From an uncultured Collinsella sp. (GTDB taxonomy: Bacteria; Actinomycetota; Coriobacteriia; Coriobacteriales; Coriobacteriaceae), in assembly GCA_902493985.1 (NCBI GenBank), contig CABURR010000012.1, positions 1 to 42,455 on the forward strand: DNA of 42,455 nt, written 5' to 3'. The position numbers were made by a program, and so were the translations under genes. The number at the start of each line of letters is the position of its first letter. The stretch's first letter is position 1. The notes beneath the pieces are model-generated. The model was not told the DNA's origin. It searched no databases and saw only the letters and a list, made by a program, of their open reading frames with translations. Shown here piece after piece: positions 8,392 through 16,417 of this stretch.

Positions 8392-8431
8392 AAAACCGCC
8401 GCAAAGGGACAGACGCCCTTGCGGCGGTTTT
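8392..8431 (+). terminator. Second tandem terminator, GGGACAG type
   Basis: AAAACCGCCGCAA pairs with TTGCGGCGGTTTT around a loop with AGGGACAGACG. It stands 15 bp after the first hairpin. Confidence 0.85.
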
Positions 8432-8479
8432 CGCATATTATGTCGATAATCCAGCGTCAGCAGGAACTACTGGTTAAGG

Positions 8480-8600
8480 ACTAAGGAAACTGCCACGAGA
8501 AGCTCTCTTCCCCGTCTCGCCTTGACCGCCGCACTCCTTGCCGGCGTGCTCGCCGGCGCCCCAGCTTACGCCACCGCGGCCACCCCATCTCAAGTTATCG
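8480..8600 (+). pseudogene. Orphan signal-peptide-like remnant
   Basis: One frame reads as a secretion signal: basic stretch (TKETATRSSLPRLA), hydrophobic core (ALLAGVLAGAPA) and an AYATAA cleavage-like end. No ATG or GTG with a ribosome-binding site precedes it, and after about 40 residues it runs into a terminator hairpin. It may be the 5' relic of a deleted exported-protein gene, or chance. The region 8433-8673 contains no other gene. Confidence 0.35.
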
Positions 8601-8632
8601 GCCCGTCCGATGTGATCGGACGGGCTTCTTGG
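8601..8632 (+). terminator. Intrinsic terminator-like hairpin upstream of mscS
   Basis: GCCCGTCCGAT (8601-8611) pairs perfectly with ATCGGACGGGC (8615-8625) over a 3-nt loop, followed by TTCTT. It sits about 40 nt before the MscS start. It may end the relic gene or regulate mscS. Confidence 0.65.
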
Positions 8633-8673
8633 TGGGTATCATGGTTGGACGATCATAAGGAGGTTTTCCCTAC

Positions 8674-9441
8674 ATGGAATTGTTTGAGCCGATTCTTCAT
8701 TTCTTTGAGCAACGGTGGGTCCACAACATCATCTGGGCCGTCATCTTGGCGATAGGCACCGCCGTCGCCGCCAAGGTCGTATCCAAGACCCTGAACCATC
8801 TGCTTAACCGAGACGATAACCCGCTTCCGGCATCGAGTATCTTCATCAACATCGCGCGCGCCGTCATCTGGATGATTGGCGGCAGCTTTATCCTCGACAA
8901 CTGTTTTGGCATTAATGCAAACGCCCTCGTCGCCGCTCTTGGCGTCGGCGGCATCGCCATCTCGCTCGGCTTTCAGGACACGCTATCAAACCTTATCGGC
9001 GGCATGCAGGTGACCTTTATGGGCATCATCAAACCCGGCGACAATATCGAGGTCGGCGGCGTATCCGGCGTTGTCCAAGACATCACTTGGCGCCATACGA
9101 CGATTGAGGATGCCTGTGGACAGACCATCATTGTGCCCAATTCCAACATCTCCAAGAACACGCTCGTGCATTTGATGCCCTTTGGGCGCGTGGCCGTGCC
9201 CGTTGCCGTAAAGGACACGTCTAAGTGGGCCTCCCTTGACGTGCTGGCAGACGAGCTCACGAGCGCAACCAAAACGGCCGTCTCGCCCATCTCGGGCTTT
9301 GACAAGGAGCCCTACGTACTCTTTAGCGAAATCGGCGACTTTGGCATCAAAGGAAAGATCATCTTTATCGTCAGCGACGACAGCACTACTTTCACGGCAG
9401 CCGACGCCTGCATCCGCGCCATCGCCCCCATCATCGCCTAA
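8674..9441 (+). CDS. mscS: Small-conductance mechanosensitive channel, MscS family
   Basis: The 255-aa protein has three predicted membrane segments: IIWAVILAIGTAVAAKVV, then SIFINIARAVIWMIGGSFIL, then the pore-lining TM3 (ALVAALGVGGIAISLGFQDTL) with the Gly/Ala packing pattern typical of MscS. The cytoplasmic beta domain follows, with NLIGGMQVTFMG, FKPGD-like KPGDNIEVGG and a VPNSNI motif. It releases solutes on hypo-osmotic shock. AAGGAGG precedes the ATG by about 10 nt. It is monocistronic and ends in a GGGACAG-type terminator fused to the stop codon. Confidence 0.92.
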   Translation: MELFEPILHFFEQRWVHNIIWAVILAIGTAVAAKVVSKTLNHLLNRDDNPLPASSIFINIARAVIWMIGGSFILDNCFGINANALVAALGVGGIAISLGFQDTLSNLIGGMQVTFMGIIKPGDNIEVGGVSGVVQDITWRHTTIEDACGQTIIVPNSNISKNTLVHLMPFGRVAVPVAVKDTSKWASLDVLADELTSATKTAVSPISGFDKEPYVLFSEIGDFGIKGKIIFIVSDDSTTFTAADACIRAIAPIIA

Positions 9442-9480
9442 ACCACCGCAAAGGGGACAGGCATCTTTGTAGTGGTTTTC
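9441..9480 (+). terminator. Terminator fused to the mscS stop, GGGGACAG type
   Basis: AACCACCGCAAAG pairs with CTTTGTAGTGGTT. The loop carries GGGGACAGGCAT, followed by TTTTC. Confidence 0.82.
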
Positions 9481-9534
9481 ATTCGTGGTACCATGGTTCA
9501 TATCGTTGTTTAAACGACTAAGGGAGTAGACACC

Positions 9535-11451
9535 ATGGAAGAGGCCTATCGTCAAGCACGCAAGCGCGGCGAGCAAGGACGTCGACGCGCCATTAGCCAA
9601 AGCGAGCATCCATACCTTACGGACCTCGATAGCTTGGTTGCTCAGCTCCCCTTAGGTCAGCGAGAGAATGTCGGCCTGCGGGATATTCCGCTCGAAATGG
9701 TCGTCGGCACGGTCACCAAGGGCCGTCAGTCCGCCTTTTCGTGTAACTTTATGCCCCTGCTTCCGTTTAGCACCGAGTTCGCCCGCAAGTGGTCCAACCT
9801 CTACGACATCCAGGTGACCGAGGGCTATCGCGACCCCGTCATCGTCACCGAGTTCATGCATCGGTTCTATGTCCAAGAAGGCAACAAACGCGTCAGTGTC
9901 CTCAAATTCCTAGACGCCCCGACGGTTTCGGCCAAGGTCACCCGTCTCTACCCCGGCACATGGGATTCCGTCGAAAGCCGCCTGTACGGCGAGTTCTGCG
10001 CGTTTTGGCGCGTCTGCCCCCTATACGAGATCGAGTTCTCGCGTGAGGGAAGCTACGAAACGCTCGCGAAGATGCTCGGTCAGAACCTTATCGAAAAATG
10101 GCCGCAGAAAAAGGTCGACTACCTGCGCCACACTTTCCTGCTCTTTAAGCGTGCCTACCTTCGCGCAGGCGGCGATCACCTGGACATTACGCCCGCCGAC
10201 GCCATGCTCGTCTACCTCAATGTGTACAACCAGGACCGCCTGCTGGATACGCCAACGGATATCGTCGTAAACCGCCTGTGCAAGATCTGGCGCGAGCTGG
10301 TCATTGCCGGCAAAAATGACGAGGACAAGGTCGATCTTGTCGAAGCACCGAGCGTCGACGAGGAGGAGACGCCCGCCAAGTCCACCTCCGGCGTGCTCAA
10401 CTTCTTTATGGGCAAGACCGTCTATTCGGCGGCCAACCCCCTGCGCATCGCCTTTATCCATGAGTTCCCCTGTGCGACGTCGAGCTGGGACAGCCTGCAC
10501 GACCAAGGGCGTCAGTATCTCGATGAGCACTTTGGCGGTATCGTGCGCACCGAGGCGTTCGAGGACTGTCACGATCCGGATGTGTTCTACGCCGCCGTGG
10601 AAACGGCTGTCAAACATGGAGCAAACGTCATCTTCTCGACCTCGCACCGCCTGATGGAATATACGCTCAGAGCTGCCGTTGAGTATCCCCGGGTTCGGTT
10701 CCTCAACTGCTCTATCGGCCTTCCCCATCAAAGCGTCCGTTCGTACTTTGGCAAGATGTACGAGGCCAAGTTTCTGCTGGGCGCCCTTGCGGCCAGCATG
10801 GCGGACAACCACCGCATCGGTTACCACGCGTCGGTCTTCGCCTCGGGCGCACTCAGCGAGATCAACGCCTTTGCGATTGGCGCCTCGCTGCTCGACCCGC
10901 GCGCGCAGGTCATCCTCACCTGGGGCGATGTTCCCGCCGGTGGTCTTGCCGAAGCCATGTGCCGCGAAGGCGTAAGCGTCATGACCGGCGCTGACATGTC
11001 AAAGTCGCTCGAAGACCCAACGGCCTACGGGCTTCACCGCTTGGTCGACGGCAAAGTCACCGGCATCGCCATGCCCGTATGGAACTGGGGCCGTTACTAC
11101 GAGCTCATCGTTCGCAGCCTTCTTCACGGCACGTGGGACGAGACCAGCGACGACAACCAAGTGCGCGCTGTCAACTACTGGTATGGCATGAGCTCCGGCG
11201 TTATCGACATCCGTTACGCTCCGGGCCTACCCTACCAAACGCGCAAACTCGTGCAGTTGCTCCGCAACGGCATTGTTGTGGGATCCATCAACCCCTTTGG
11301 CGGCGAGCTCCACAGCCAGAACGGCGTGGTACAGATCGAAGGCTTCCCTCCGCTGCCGAGCACGCAGATTGTCGAGATGAATTGGCTGGCGGACAACGTG
11401 GTAGGCACCATTCCGCAGCTCGACGATGAGCCGAAAGTCCCTGCCCTATGA
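9535..11451 (+). CDS. Cytosolic ParB-like / BMP-family (PnrA, Med-like) fusion protein
   Basis: The protein is 638 aa and has no signal peptide or lipobox; the N-terminus is charged (MEEAYRQARKRGEQ). Residues about 50-190 include a ParB/sulfiredoxin-like stretch, YVQEGNKRVSVLKFLDAP, after a VTEFMHRF segment. A helical middle region and an acidic linker (about 255-285) follow. From about residue 300 the sequence fits a BMP periplasmic-binding fold: IAFIHEFP, then KHGANVIFSTSHRLMEYTL, FGKMYEAKFLLGALAASM and VNYWYGMSSGVIDIRYAPG. BMP domains normally bind nucleosides outside the cell, so an intracellular version suggests ligand sensing instead. It overlaps the following phosphoesterase by 4 nt (ATGA). 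The function of the fusion is unknown to me; the domain calls are by eye. Confidence 0.75.
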   Translation: MEEAYRQARKRGEQGRRRAISQSEHPYLTDLDSLVAQLPLGQRENVGLRDIPLEMVVGTVTKGRQSAFSCNFMPLLPFSTEFARKWSNLYDIQVTEGYRDPVIVTEFMHRFYVQEGNKRVSVLKFLDAPTVSAKVTRLYPGTWDSVESRLYGEFCAFWRVCPLYEIEFSREGSYETLAKMLGQNLIEKWPQKKVDYLRHTFLLFKRAYLRAGGDHLDITPADAMLVYLNVYNQDRLLDTPTDIVVNRLCKIWRELVIAGKNDEDKVDLVEAPSVDEEETPAKSTSGVLNFFMGKTVYSAANPLRIAFIHEFPCATSSWDSLHDQGRQYLDEHFGGIVRTEAFEDCHDPDVFYAAVETAVKHGANVIFSTSHRLMEYTLRAAVEYPRVRFLNCSIGLPHQSVRSYFGKMYEAKFLLGALAASMADNHRIGYHASVFASGALSEINAFAIGASLLDPRAQVILTWGDVPAGGLAEAMCREGVSVMTGADMSKSLEDPTAYGLHRLVDGKVTGIAMPVWNWGRYYELIVRSLLHGTWDETSDDNQVRAVNYWYGMSSGVIDIRYAPGLPYQTRKLVQLLRNGIVVGSINPFGGELHSQNGVVQIEGFPPLPSTQIVEMNWLADNVVGTIPQLDDEPKVPAL

Positions 11452-12158
11452 AAATCCTTGCCATAGCCGATACCGAAGAACGATGCCTTTGGGAGTGCTT
11501 TCGCAAGGAACGCTTTGAGGGAGTCGACCTGATTTTGTCCGCCGGCGATCTGGACCCGGACTATCTTGAGTTTTTGGTTACGGTCATCAACAAACCGCTC
11601 ATCTACGTGCGCGGCAATCACGATGACCGCTACGCACGTCATGCACCGGGTGGATGTATCTGCGTAGAGGACAGCGTGTACACGTACCGAGGGATTCGCA
11701 TTGCGGGCCTTGGCGGGTCCATGCGTTATCGCGACGGCGCCAACATGTACACCGAACGCGAGATGTCCAAACGCATGCGTAAGCTGTCGCGTAAGGTTAG
11801 GATGGTCGGCGGGTGCGACATTCTGCTTACCCATGCACCCGCCGCCGGTATGGGTGATCTGGACGATCTACCGCATCGAGGGTTTAAGTGCTTTAACACG
11901 GCGCTTGAGTCCTGGGGGGTCGACTACATGGTGCATGGGCATGTACACCAAAGCTACGGTTGCGATTTTCAGCGCGAGCGTCAGCACGCATGCGGGGCAA
12001 CGATCATCAACGCCTGCGGCTATACGCAGTTTGAGCTCGACCAGACGCACTACCCCATCCGCGGCTGGCAAGCAGCCTGGCTCAACTCACAAACCATGCG
12101 CCGCGAGCTCAAACGCCACGATGCCATCGAGTCCTCAACAGCCAGAACACCCTGGTAA
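11448..12158 (+). CDS. Calcineurin-like metallophosphoesterase
   Basis: The 236-aa protein carries most motifs of the family: GD in SAGDLDPD, the GNHD motif, a His in LLTHAPA, and GHVH in YMVHGHVHQSYG. The first motif, usually D-x-H, reads ADTEE, so the metal-binding His is replaced by Glu or is absent. The beta-strand order resembles small phosphodiesterases such as YfcE-type or cyclic-nucleotide enzymes. It is translationally coupled to the preceding ParB-like/BMP protein, so the two probably work on a shared nucleotide or nucleoside signal; that is inference. No separate ribosome-binding site is evident beyond the ATGA coupling. The stop codon is fused to a perfect 18-bp terminator stem. 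Confidence 0.85.
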   Translation: MKILAIADTEERCLWECFRKERFEGVDLILSAGDLDPDYLEFLVTVINKPLIYVRGNHDDRYARHAPGGCICVEDSVYTYRGIRIAGLGGSMRYRDGANMYTEREMSKRMRKLSRKVRMVGGCDILLTHAPAAGMGDLDDLPHRGFKCFNTALESWGVDYMVHGHVHQSYGCDFQRERQHACGATIINACGYTQFELDQTHYPIRGWQAAWLNSQTMRRELKRHDAIESSTARTPW

Positions 12159-12199
12159 CCACCTCAAAGGGGACGCTGTCCCCTTTGAGGTGGTTTTGA
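12157..12199 (+). terminator. Terminator fused to the phosphoesterase stop, GGGGAC type
   Basis: Positions 12157-12174 pair perfectly with 12178-12195 over a 3-nt loop, then TTTTG. The stem contains AAAGGGGAC. Confidence 0.93.
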
Positions 12200-12208
12200 C
12201 GCGATAGC

Positions 12209-12247
12209 AAGAAACCCGGTCCTGCACAAGGCAGAACCGGGTTTCTT
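12209..12247 (-). terminator. Terminator of the rpmG-secE-nusG-rplKA operon
   Basis: AAGAAACCCGGTTCTGC-type arms flank a short loop and end on the minus strand in a TTTCTTG run, 37 bp beyond the rplA stop. Confidence 0.88.
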
Positions 12248-12283
12248 TAGCAATGCTTGCTGTACTCAGGCAGTAACTAGCAG

Positions 12284-12991
12284 TTACTCAGCCAGGAAGT
12301 CACGCTGGACAGCGGGATCGACCTTGACGCCAGGGCCCATGGTGGAAGACACGGAGATGGACTTGACGTACTTGCCCTTAGCAGAAGAGGGCTTGACGCG
12401 CAGAATCTCGGTGTACAGGGCAGCGTAGTTCTCGACGAGCTGCTGCTCGGAGAAGGACTTCTTGCCCAGGGGCACGTGGCAGATGCCGTAGCGATCGGCG
12501 CGATACTCAACGCGGCCGGCCTTGAGCTCGGAGACCATCTTGGCGACGTCCATGGTCACGGTGCCGAGCTTGGGGTTCGGCATGAGGCCACGGGGACCAA
12601 GGATCTTACCGATGCGGCCAACCTTGGCCATCATGTTCGGCGTAGCGATAGCGGCGTCGAAGTTGATCTCGCCCTTCTGGATCTGGGCGACGAGCTCGTC
12701 GGAACCGATGATGTCGGCGCCGGCAGCCTCAGCCTCGCGGGCCTTCTCGCCCTCGGCGAAGACGGCAACACGAACGGTCTTGCCGGTGCCGTGGGGCAGG
12801 GAGATGGAACCACGGATGTTCTGGTCAGCCTTACGAGTATCGATGCCCAGACGGAAGTGGGCCTCGACGGTCTCGTCGAACTTGGCGGTGTCGAGCTCCT
12901 TGATGAGCTTGGCAGCCTGAAGGGGGGTGTAGAGCGTGGCGCGGTCGATCTTCTCGGCAGCGGCGTTATAGCTCTTACCATGCTTAGCCAT
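12284..12991 (-). CDS. rplA: 50S ribosomal protein L1
   Basis: The 235-aa protein shows the L1 pattern: HGKSYNAAAEKID at the start, GTGKTVRVAVFAEG, and the signature LGPRGLMPNPKLGTV. It binds 23S rRNA in the L1 stalk and in many bacteria represses its own L11-L1 mRNA. I chose the ATG at 12991 (MAKHGKSY), 7 nt after AGGAGGT, over the ATG 6 nt upstream that lies too close to the same site. It is the last gene of the operon. Confidence 0.97.
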   Translation of the reverse strand: MAKHGKSYNAAAEKIDRATLYTPLQAAKLIKELDTAKFDETVEAHFRLGIDTRKADQNIRGSISLPHGTGKTVRVAVFAEGEKAREAEAAGADIIGSDELVAQIQKGEINFDAAIATPNMMAKVGRIGKILGPRGLMPNPKLGTVTMDVAKMVSELKAGRVEYRADRYGICHVPLGKKSFSEQQLVENYAALYTEILRVKPSSAKGKYVKSISVSSTMGPGVKVDPAVQRDFLAE

Positions 12992-13064
12992 GTGCATTAC
13001 CTCCTGTGGTTAAACGGGCGTGAGCCCTCCCACATCGTATCGTGTACCCTATTGCACACATTTA

Positions 13065-13090
13065 ACGGGCGCCCCGGTCGGAGCACCCGT
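13065..13090 (-). other. Hairpin in the rplK-rplA intergenic region
   Basis: On the minus strand, ACGGGTGCTCC pairs with GGGGCGCCCGT using two G-U wobbles, with no T-run after it. A second small hairpin (GGGCTCACGCCC) lies nearer the rplA ribosome-binding site. These may be mRNA processing or L1-binding structures; this is unproven. Confidence 0.4.
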
Positions 13091-13108
13091 CGTTACCATA
13101 AGAAATCG

Positions 13109-13537
13109 CTACTCAGCGATGGTGACGCCCATGGAACGGGCGGTACCGGCGATGATCTTCTTGGCGGCGTCAATGTCGTTGGCATTGAGGTCCGGCATCT
13201 TGATCTCGGCGATCTTGGTGAGCTGCTCCTGGGAGAGCTGACCAACCTTGTCGGCCTGGGGCTTAGCGGAACCAGACTTGAGGTTCAGCTCCTTCTTGAT
13301 GAGGTGAGCCGCCGGCGGGGTCTTGGTGATGAAGGAGAAGGACTTGTCCTCGTAGACAGAGATCTCAACGGGGATGATGTCACCCTTCTTGTCCTGCGTC
13401 TCGGCGTTAAAGGCCTGGCAGAACTGCATGATGTTCACGCCAGCAGCGCCCAGGGCGGGGCCGACGGGAGGAGCGGGGTTTGCTGCACCAGCAGGAATCT
13501 GGAGCTTAATGACGTTGGCAACCTTCTTCTCAGCCAT
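13109..13537 (-). CDS. rplK: 50S ribosomal protein L11
   Basis: The 142-aa protein has the L11 hallmarks: KLQIPAGAANPAPPVGPALG with the Pro-rich thiostrepton region, GVNIMQFCQAFN, and the C-terminal rRNA-binding segment ending in AGTARSMGVTI. It forms the GTPase-associated centre and is needed for RelA activation. The start at 13537 (MAEKKVANV) follows AAAGGA by 6 nt; an ATG at 13543 abuts that site. A 120-bp leader separates it from nusG. Confidence 0.97.
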   Translation of the reverse strand: MAEKKVANVIKLQIPAGAANPAPPVGPALGAAGVNIMQFCQAFNAETQDKKGDIIPVEISVYEDKSFSFITKTPPAAHLIKKELNLKSGSAKPQADKVGQLSQEQLTKIAEIKMPDLNANDIDAAKKIIAGTARSMGVTIAE

Positions 13538-13657
13538 GGTCATTCCTTTCGAATCACGAGTGTGAAGTACTTGCTATATCGTAAGCACGCACGTGTTAGA
13601 AGCACTCCTGAGATGAGCAGTCACAGAAGAAGCACGCTCGCGCGAACGGACGAAAAC

Positions 13658-14194
13658 TTAAGCGATGACAGCGACCTGGTTAAAGTCGAGCTCGACCGGC
13701 GTCTCGCGGCCAAAGATCATCAGCGTGACCTTGAGCTTGCCAGCCTCGGTGTTAACCTCGGAGACCTTGCCATCAAAGTCGGTAAGCGGGCCATCGGTGA
13801 CGCGGACGGACGTACCGACCTCAATATCAACCGAGGTGCGCTTGGGCGAATCGCCCTTACCGGGACGACGAGTCATCTTGTTGTACTCGTCGCGGGAAAG
13901 CGGAGCGGGCTTGCCGTTGCCGCCTAGGAAACCGGTGACGCCAGGCGTGTTACGAACACACGTCCAAGCATCGTCATCCATCTCCATGCGGACCAGGACA
14001 TAACCCGGGAAGATCTTGGAATCCTTGGTCTCACGCTTGCCACCCTCTTTAATCTCGGTGACGCGCTCCATAGGAATCTCGATATCAAAGATACGGTCCT
14101 GCATGCCCATAGTCTCGATGCGATGCTCGAGATCGGACTTAACGCGGTTCTCGTATCCAGAGTAAGTGTGAACGACGTACCAACGCTTAGACAT
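13658..14194 (-). CDS. nusG: Transcription termination/antitermination factor NusG
   Basis: The 178-aa protein contains the NGN domain (MSKRWYVVHTYSGYENRV, FPGYVLVRMEMDD, VRNTPGVTGFLG) and a C-terminal KOW domain (GTSVRVTDGPLTDFDGKVSEV). It travels with RNA polymerase and couples it to Rho or ribosomes. It starts 3 nt after the secE stop, so the two are coupled. Confidence 0.97.
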   Translation of the reverse strand: MSKRWYVVHTYSGYENRVKSDLEHRIETMGMQDRIFDIEIPMERVTEIKEGGKRETKDSKIFPGYVLVRMEMDDDAWTCVRNTPGVTGFLGGNGKPAPLSRDEYNKMTRRPGKGDSPKRTSVDIEVGTSVRVTDGPLTDFDGKVSEVNTEAGKLKVTLMIFGRETPVELDFNQVAVIA

Positions 14195-14197
14195 GGT

Positions 14198-14536
14198 TTA
14201 GCCCCTCAATCCAGAGAACAGAGCAAGAGCCTCGCCAAAGCCAGCATCGAGCAGAGCGATGACGACGCCGACGACGATCAGAGAAGCGCAAACGACGACC
14301 GAGTAGTTCACGAGCTCCTTCTTATCGGGCCACGTGACACGCTTCATCTCGGACTTGACCGAAGCGAAATACTTCTTGGTGCGGGCGAAGAAACCAGGCT
14401 TCTCGTTCTTCTTGGACTTCGCAGCCTTCTCGTTCTTCTTGGCAACGGCCTTCTTGGCCTCAACCTTGGAGTTGGCGGCAGCTTTGTTGGCAGGTGCCGG
14501 CTGCTGAGCCTTCTTCTTGTTCTTCTTGTTGGCCAT
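14198..14536 (-). CDS. secE: Preprotein translocase subunit SecE
   Basis: The 112-aa protein has one C-terminal membrane segment (SVVVCASLIVVGVVIALLDAGF) preceded by the amphipathic SecE motif KSEMKRVTWPDKKEL, which clamps SecY. The first 50 residues are a Lys/Ala/Asn-rich extension, as is common in Actinobacteria and absent from the 60-aa Bacillus form. GGAGGT precedes the ATG. It is followed directly by nusG. Confidence 0.95.
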   Translation of the reverse strand: MANKKNKKKAQQPAPANKAAANSKVEAKKAVAKKNEKAAKSKKNEKPGFFARTKKYFASVKSEMKRVTWPDKKELVNYSVVVCASLIVVGVVIALLDAGFGEALALFSGLRG

Positions 14537-14612
14537 TTGGGTTACCTCCGCGCAATGCGCTTATACATGAGTAAACCGTAAGCCCCCAAGTGGGAGCTTA
14601 CGGAATAATGAC

Positions 14613-14688
14613 TGGCACGCCAGGAAGGACTCGAACCCTCAACACTCGGTTTTGGAGACCGATGCTCTACCAATTGAACTACTGGCGT
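14613..14688 (-). tRNA. tRNA-Trp (CCA)
   Basis: A 76-nt cloverleaf with acceptor ACGCCAG/CTGGCGT, anticodon loop CTCCAAA (CCA), T-arm GGTTCGAGTCC and encoded 3' CCA. It lies between rpmG and secE in the same transcript. Confidence 0.97.
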
Positions 14689-14701
14689 ATGTGACTAGAG
14701 A

Positions 14702-14851
14702 CTAGCGAGTCTCTTTGTGCAGCGTGTGGTGACGGCACCAGGGGCAATACTTCTTGATCTCCATACGATCAGGCATGGTCGACTTGTTCTTGGTGGTCGT
14801 ATAGTTGCGGCGCTTGCACTCAGTGCACGCAAGAGTAACTAGAGTACGCAT
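14702..14851 (-). CDS. rpmG: 50S ribosomal protein L33
   Basis: The small 49-aa protein reads MRTLVTLACTECKRRNYTTT at the start and ends in a second Cys pair (YCPWCRHHTLHKETR). CTEC and CPWC form the zinc-binding knuckle of Zn-type L33. It is the first gene of the rpmG-tRNA-Trp-secE-nusG-rplK-rplA transcript. AGGAT lies just before the ATG, with AAAGG a little further up. The promoter with a perfect TTGACA box is about 45 bp upstream. Confidence 0.95.
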   Translation of the reverse strand: MRTLVTLACTECKRRNYTTTKNKSTMPDRMEIKKYCPWCRHHTLHKETR

Positions 14852-14896
14852 GTATCCTGAACCTTTCATTTCCGCCCCGTACGGGCACGAGTTGTT

Positions 14897-14926
14897 ACTT
14901 TATCAGCTCCACGTAAGTGCTGTCAA
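14897..14926 (-). promoter_or_regulatory. Promoter of the rpmG-secE-nusG-rplKA operon
   Basis: On the minus strand, TTGACA (14921-14926) and TAAAGT (14897-14902) are spaced by 18 bp. The sequence upstream of the -35, GAGGTTTTCATTGACAGC, closely matches the tuf-tRNA promoter at 16728-16757. Confidence 0.8.
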
Positions 14927-15067
14927 TGAAAACCTCGAGTCAATTGGTTCTCGGTGGATCCATTCATATTTGGAACACATCAATGAAGCCATCGAGAGCT
15001 AATCGACGGTGCATCCAGGACCATTATCGATCCTCTCGACACCAGCAACGGCTCAATATCCATTGCA

Positions 15068-15106
15068 GAAAAGAACCCGGCACCCATATAAGTGCCGGGT
15101 TCTCTA
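15068..15106 (-). terminator. Terminator of tuf
   Basis: On the minus strand, AGAACCCGGCACTT pairs with GTGCCGGGTTCTT, then TTCT, 25 bp after the tuf stop. Confidence 0.9.
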
Positions 15107-15130
15107 AGTCAGCTATATCAAAGAGCTAAT

Positions 15131-16321
15131 TTACTCAATGATCGTGGAGACGATGCCCGAACCGACGGTGTGGCCACCCTCGCGGATAGCGAAGCGCAGG
15201 CCCTCCTCCATGGCGATCGGGTGGATGAGGTCGCCCTCGATGGTGATGTGGTCACCAGGCATAGCCATCTCGGTGCCCTCGGGGAGCTTGACCGTACCGG
15301 TAACGTCGGTGGTACGGAAGTAGAACTGAGGACGATAACCATCGAAGAACGGGGTGTGACGGCCGCCCTCCTCCTTGGTCAGAACGTAGATCTCGCCGGT
15401 GAACTTGGTGTGCGGGGTAACCGAACCGGGCTTGCAGAGAACCTGGCCGCGCTCGATGTCCTCACGCTTGATGCCGCGGAGCAGCAGACCGACGTTGTCG
15501 CCAGCCTCGCAGAAGTCCATGGACTTACGGAACATCTCGATACCGGTAACGACGGTGTTCTGGGTATCCTTGATGCCGACGATCTCGACGGGCTCGTTGA
15601 GCTTGAGCTCACCGCGCTCGACACGGCCAGTAGCAACGGTACCACGACCGGAGATGGTCATAACGTCCTCAACGGCCATCAGGAACGGGAGGTCGTTGTT
15701 ACGAGCAGGCGTCGGGATGTACTCGTCGACGGCCTTCATGAGCTCGCGAATGGCGTCCATCCACTTGGCGTCGCCCTCGAGAGCGCCCAGAGCGGAGCCA
15801 CGGATGACGGGGATGTCGTCGCCGGGGAAATCGTACTCGGAGAGGAGCTCACGGGTCTCCATCTCGACGAGGTCGATGAGCTCGTCATCGTCGACCATGT
15901 CGCACTTGTTCAGGAAGACGACGATGTAGGGAACGCCGACCTGACGGGCGAGCAGGATGTGCTCGCGGGTCTGAGCCATGGGGCCGTCGGTAGCAGCGAT
16001 GACCAGGATAGCGCCGTCCATCTGAGCAGCGCCGGAGATCATGTTCTTGACGTAGTCAGCGTGGCCCGGGCAGTCAACGTGAGCGTAGTGACGGGCAGCA
16101 GTCTCGTACTCGACGTGGGAGACGGAGATCGTAATGCCGCGCTCGCGCTCCTCGGGAGCCTTGTCGATGTTCTCGAACGCAGTGAAGTCAGCCTTGCAGC
16201 CCTCGGTCTCGGAGAGAACCTTGGTGATGGCAGCGGTCAGCGTGGTCTTGCCGTGGTCGACGTGACCAATGGTGCCGATGTTAACATGCGGCTTAGTGCG
16301 CTCAAACTTCTCTTTGGCCAT
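15131..16321 (-). CDS. tuf: Elongation factor Tu
   Basis: The 396-aa GTPase delivers aminoacyl-tRNA to the ribosome. It shows G1 GHVDHGKT, the switch I segment EERERGITIS, G3 DCPGHADYVKNM and G4 NKCDMVDD, followed by the two beta-barrel domains (RGTVATGRVERG; FRTTDVTGTV). The start at 16321 (MAKEKFERTKPH) has AGGAGGG 4-5 nt upstream; an open frame extending further up is not conserved. Codon use is strongly biased, as expected for a very highly expressed gene. It is transcribed together with three upstream tRNA genes. Confidence 0.98.
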   Translation of the reverse strand: MAKEKFERTKPHVNIGTIGHVDHGKTTLTAAITKVLSETEGCKADFTAFENIDKAPEERERGITISVSHVEYETAARHYAHVDCPGHADYVKNMISGAAQMDGAILVIAATDGPMAQTREHILLARQVGVPYIVVFLNKCDMVDDDELIDLVEMETRELLSEYDFPGDDIPVIRGSALGALEGDAKWMDAIRELMKAVDEYIPTPARNNDLPFLMAVEDVMTISGRGTVATGRVERGELKLNEPVEIVGIKDTQNTVVTGIEMFRKSMDFCEAGDNVGLLLRGIKREDIERGQVLCKPGSVTPHTKFTGEIYVLTKEEGGRHTPFFDGYRPQFYFRTTDVTGTVKLPEGTEMAMPGDHITIEGDLIHPIAMEEGLRFAIREGGHTVGSGIVSTIIE

Positions 16322-16417
16322 AAAGCCCTCCTCTAAACAGGTCGTCCCCGGACGGGACTTTGCCTTTATACCATAGTGGCTTCTCAACATACTATTGAGA
16401 AGCCACCGTGTTACCTA

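Noticed and set aside
8440..8484. Short peptide MSIIQRQQELLVKD upstream of mscS
   Set aside because: It has 14 codons, no ribosome-binding site and no downstream coupling.
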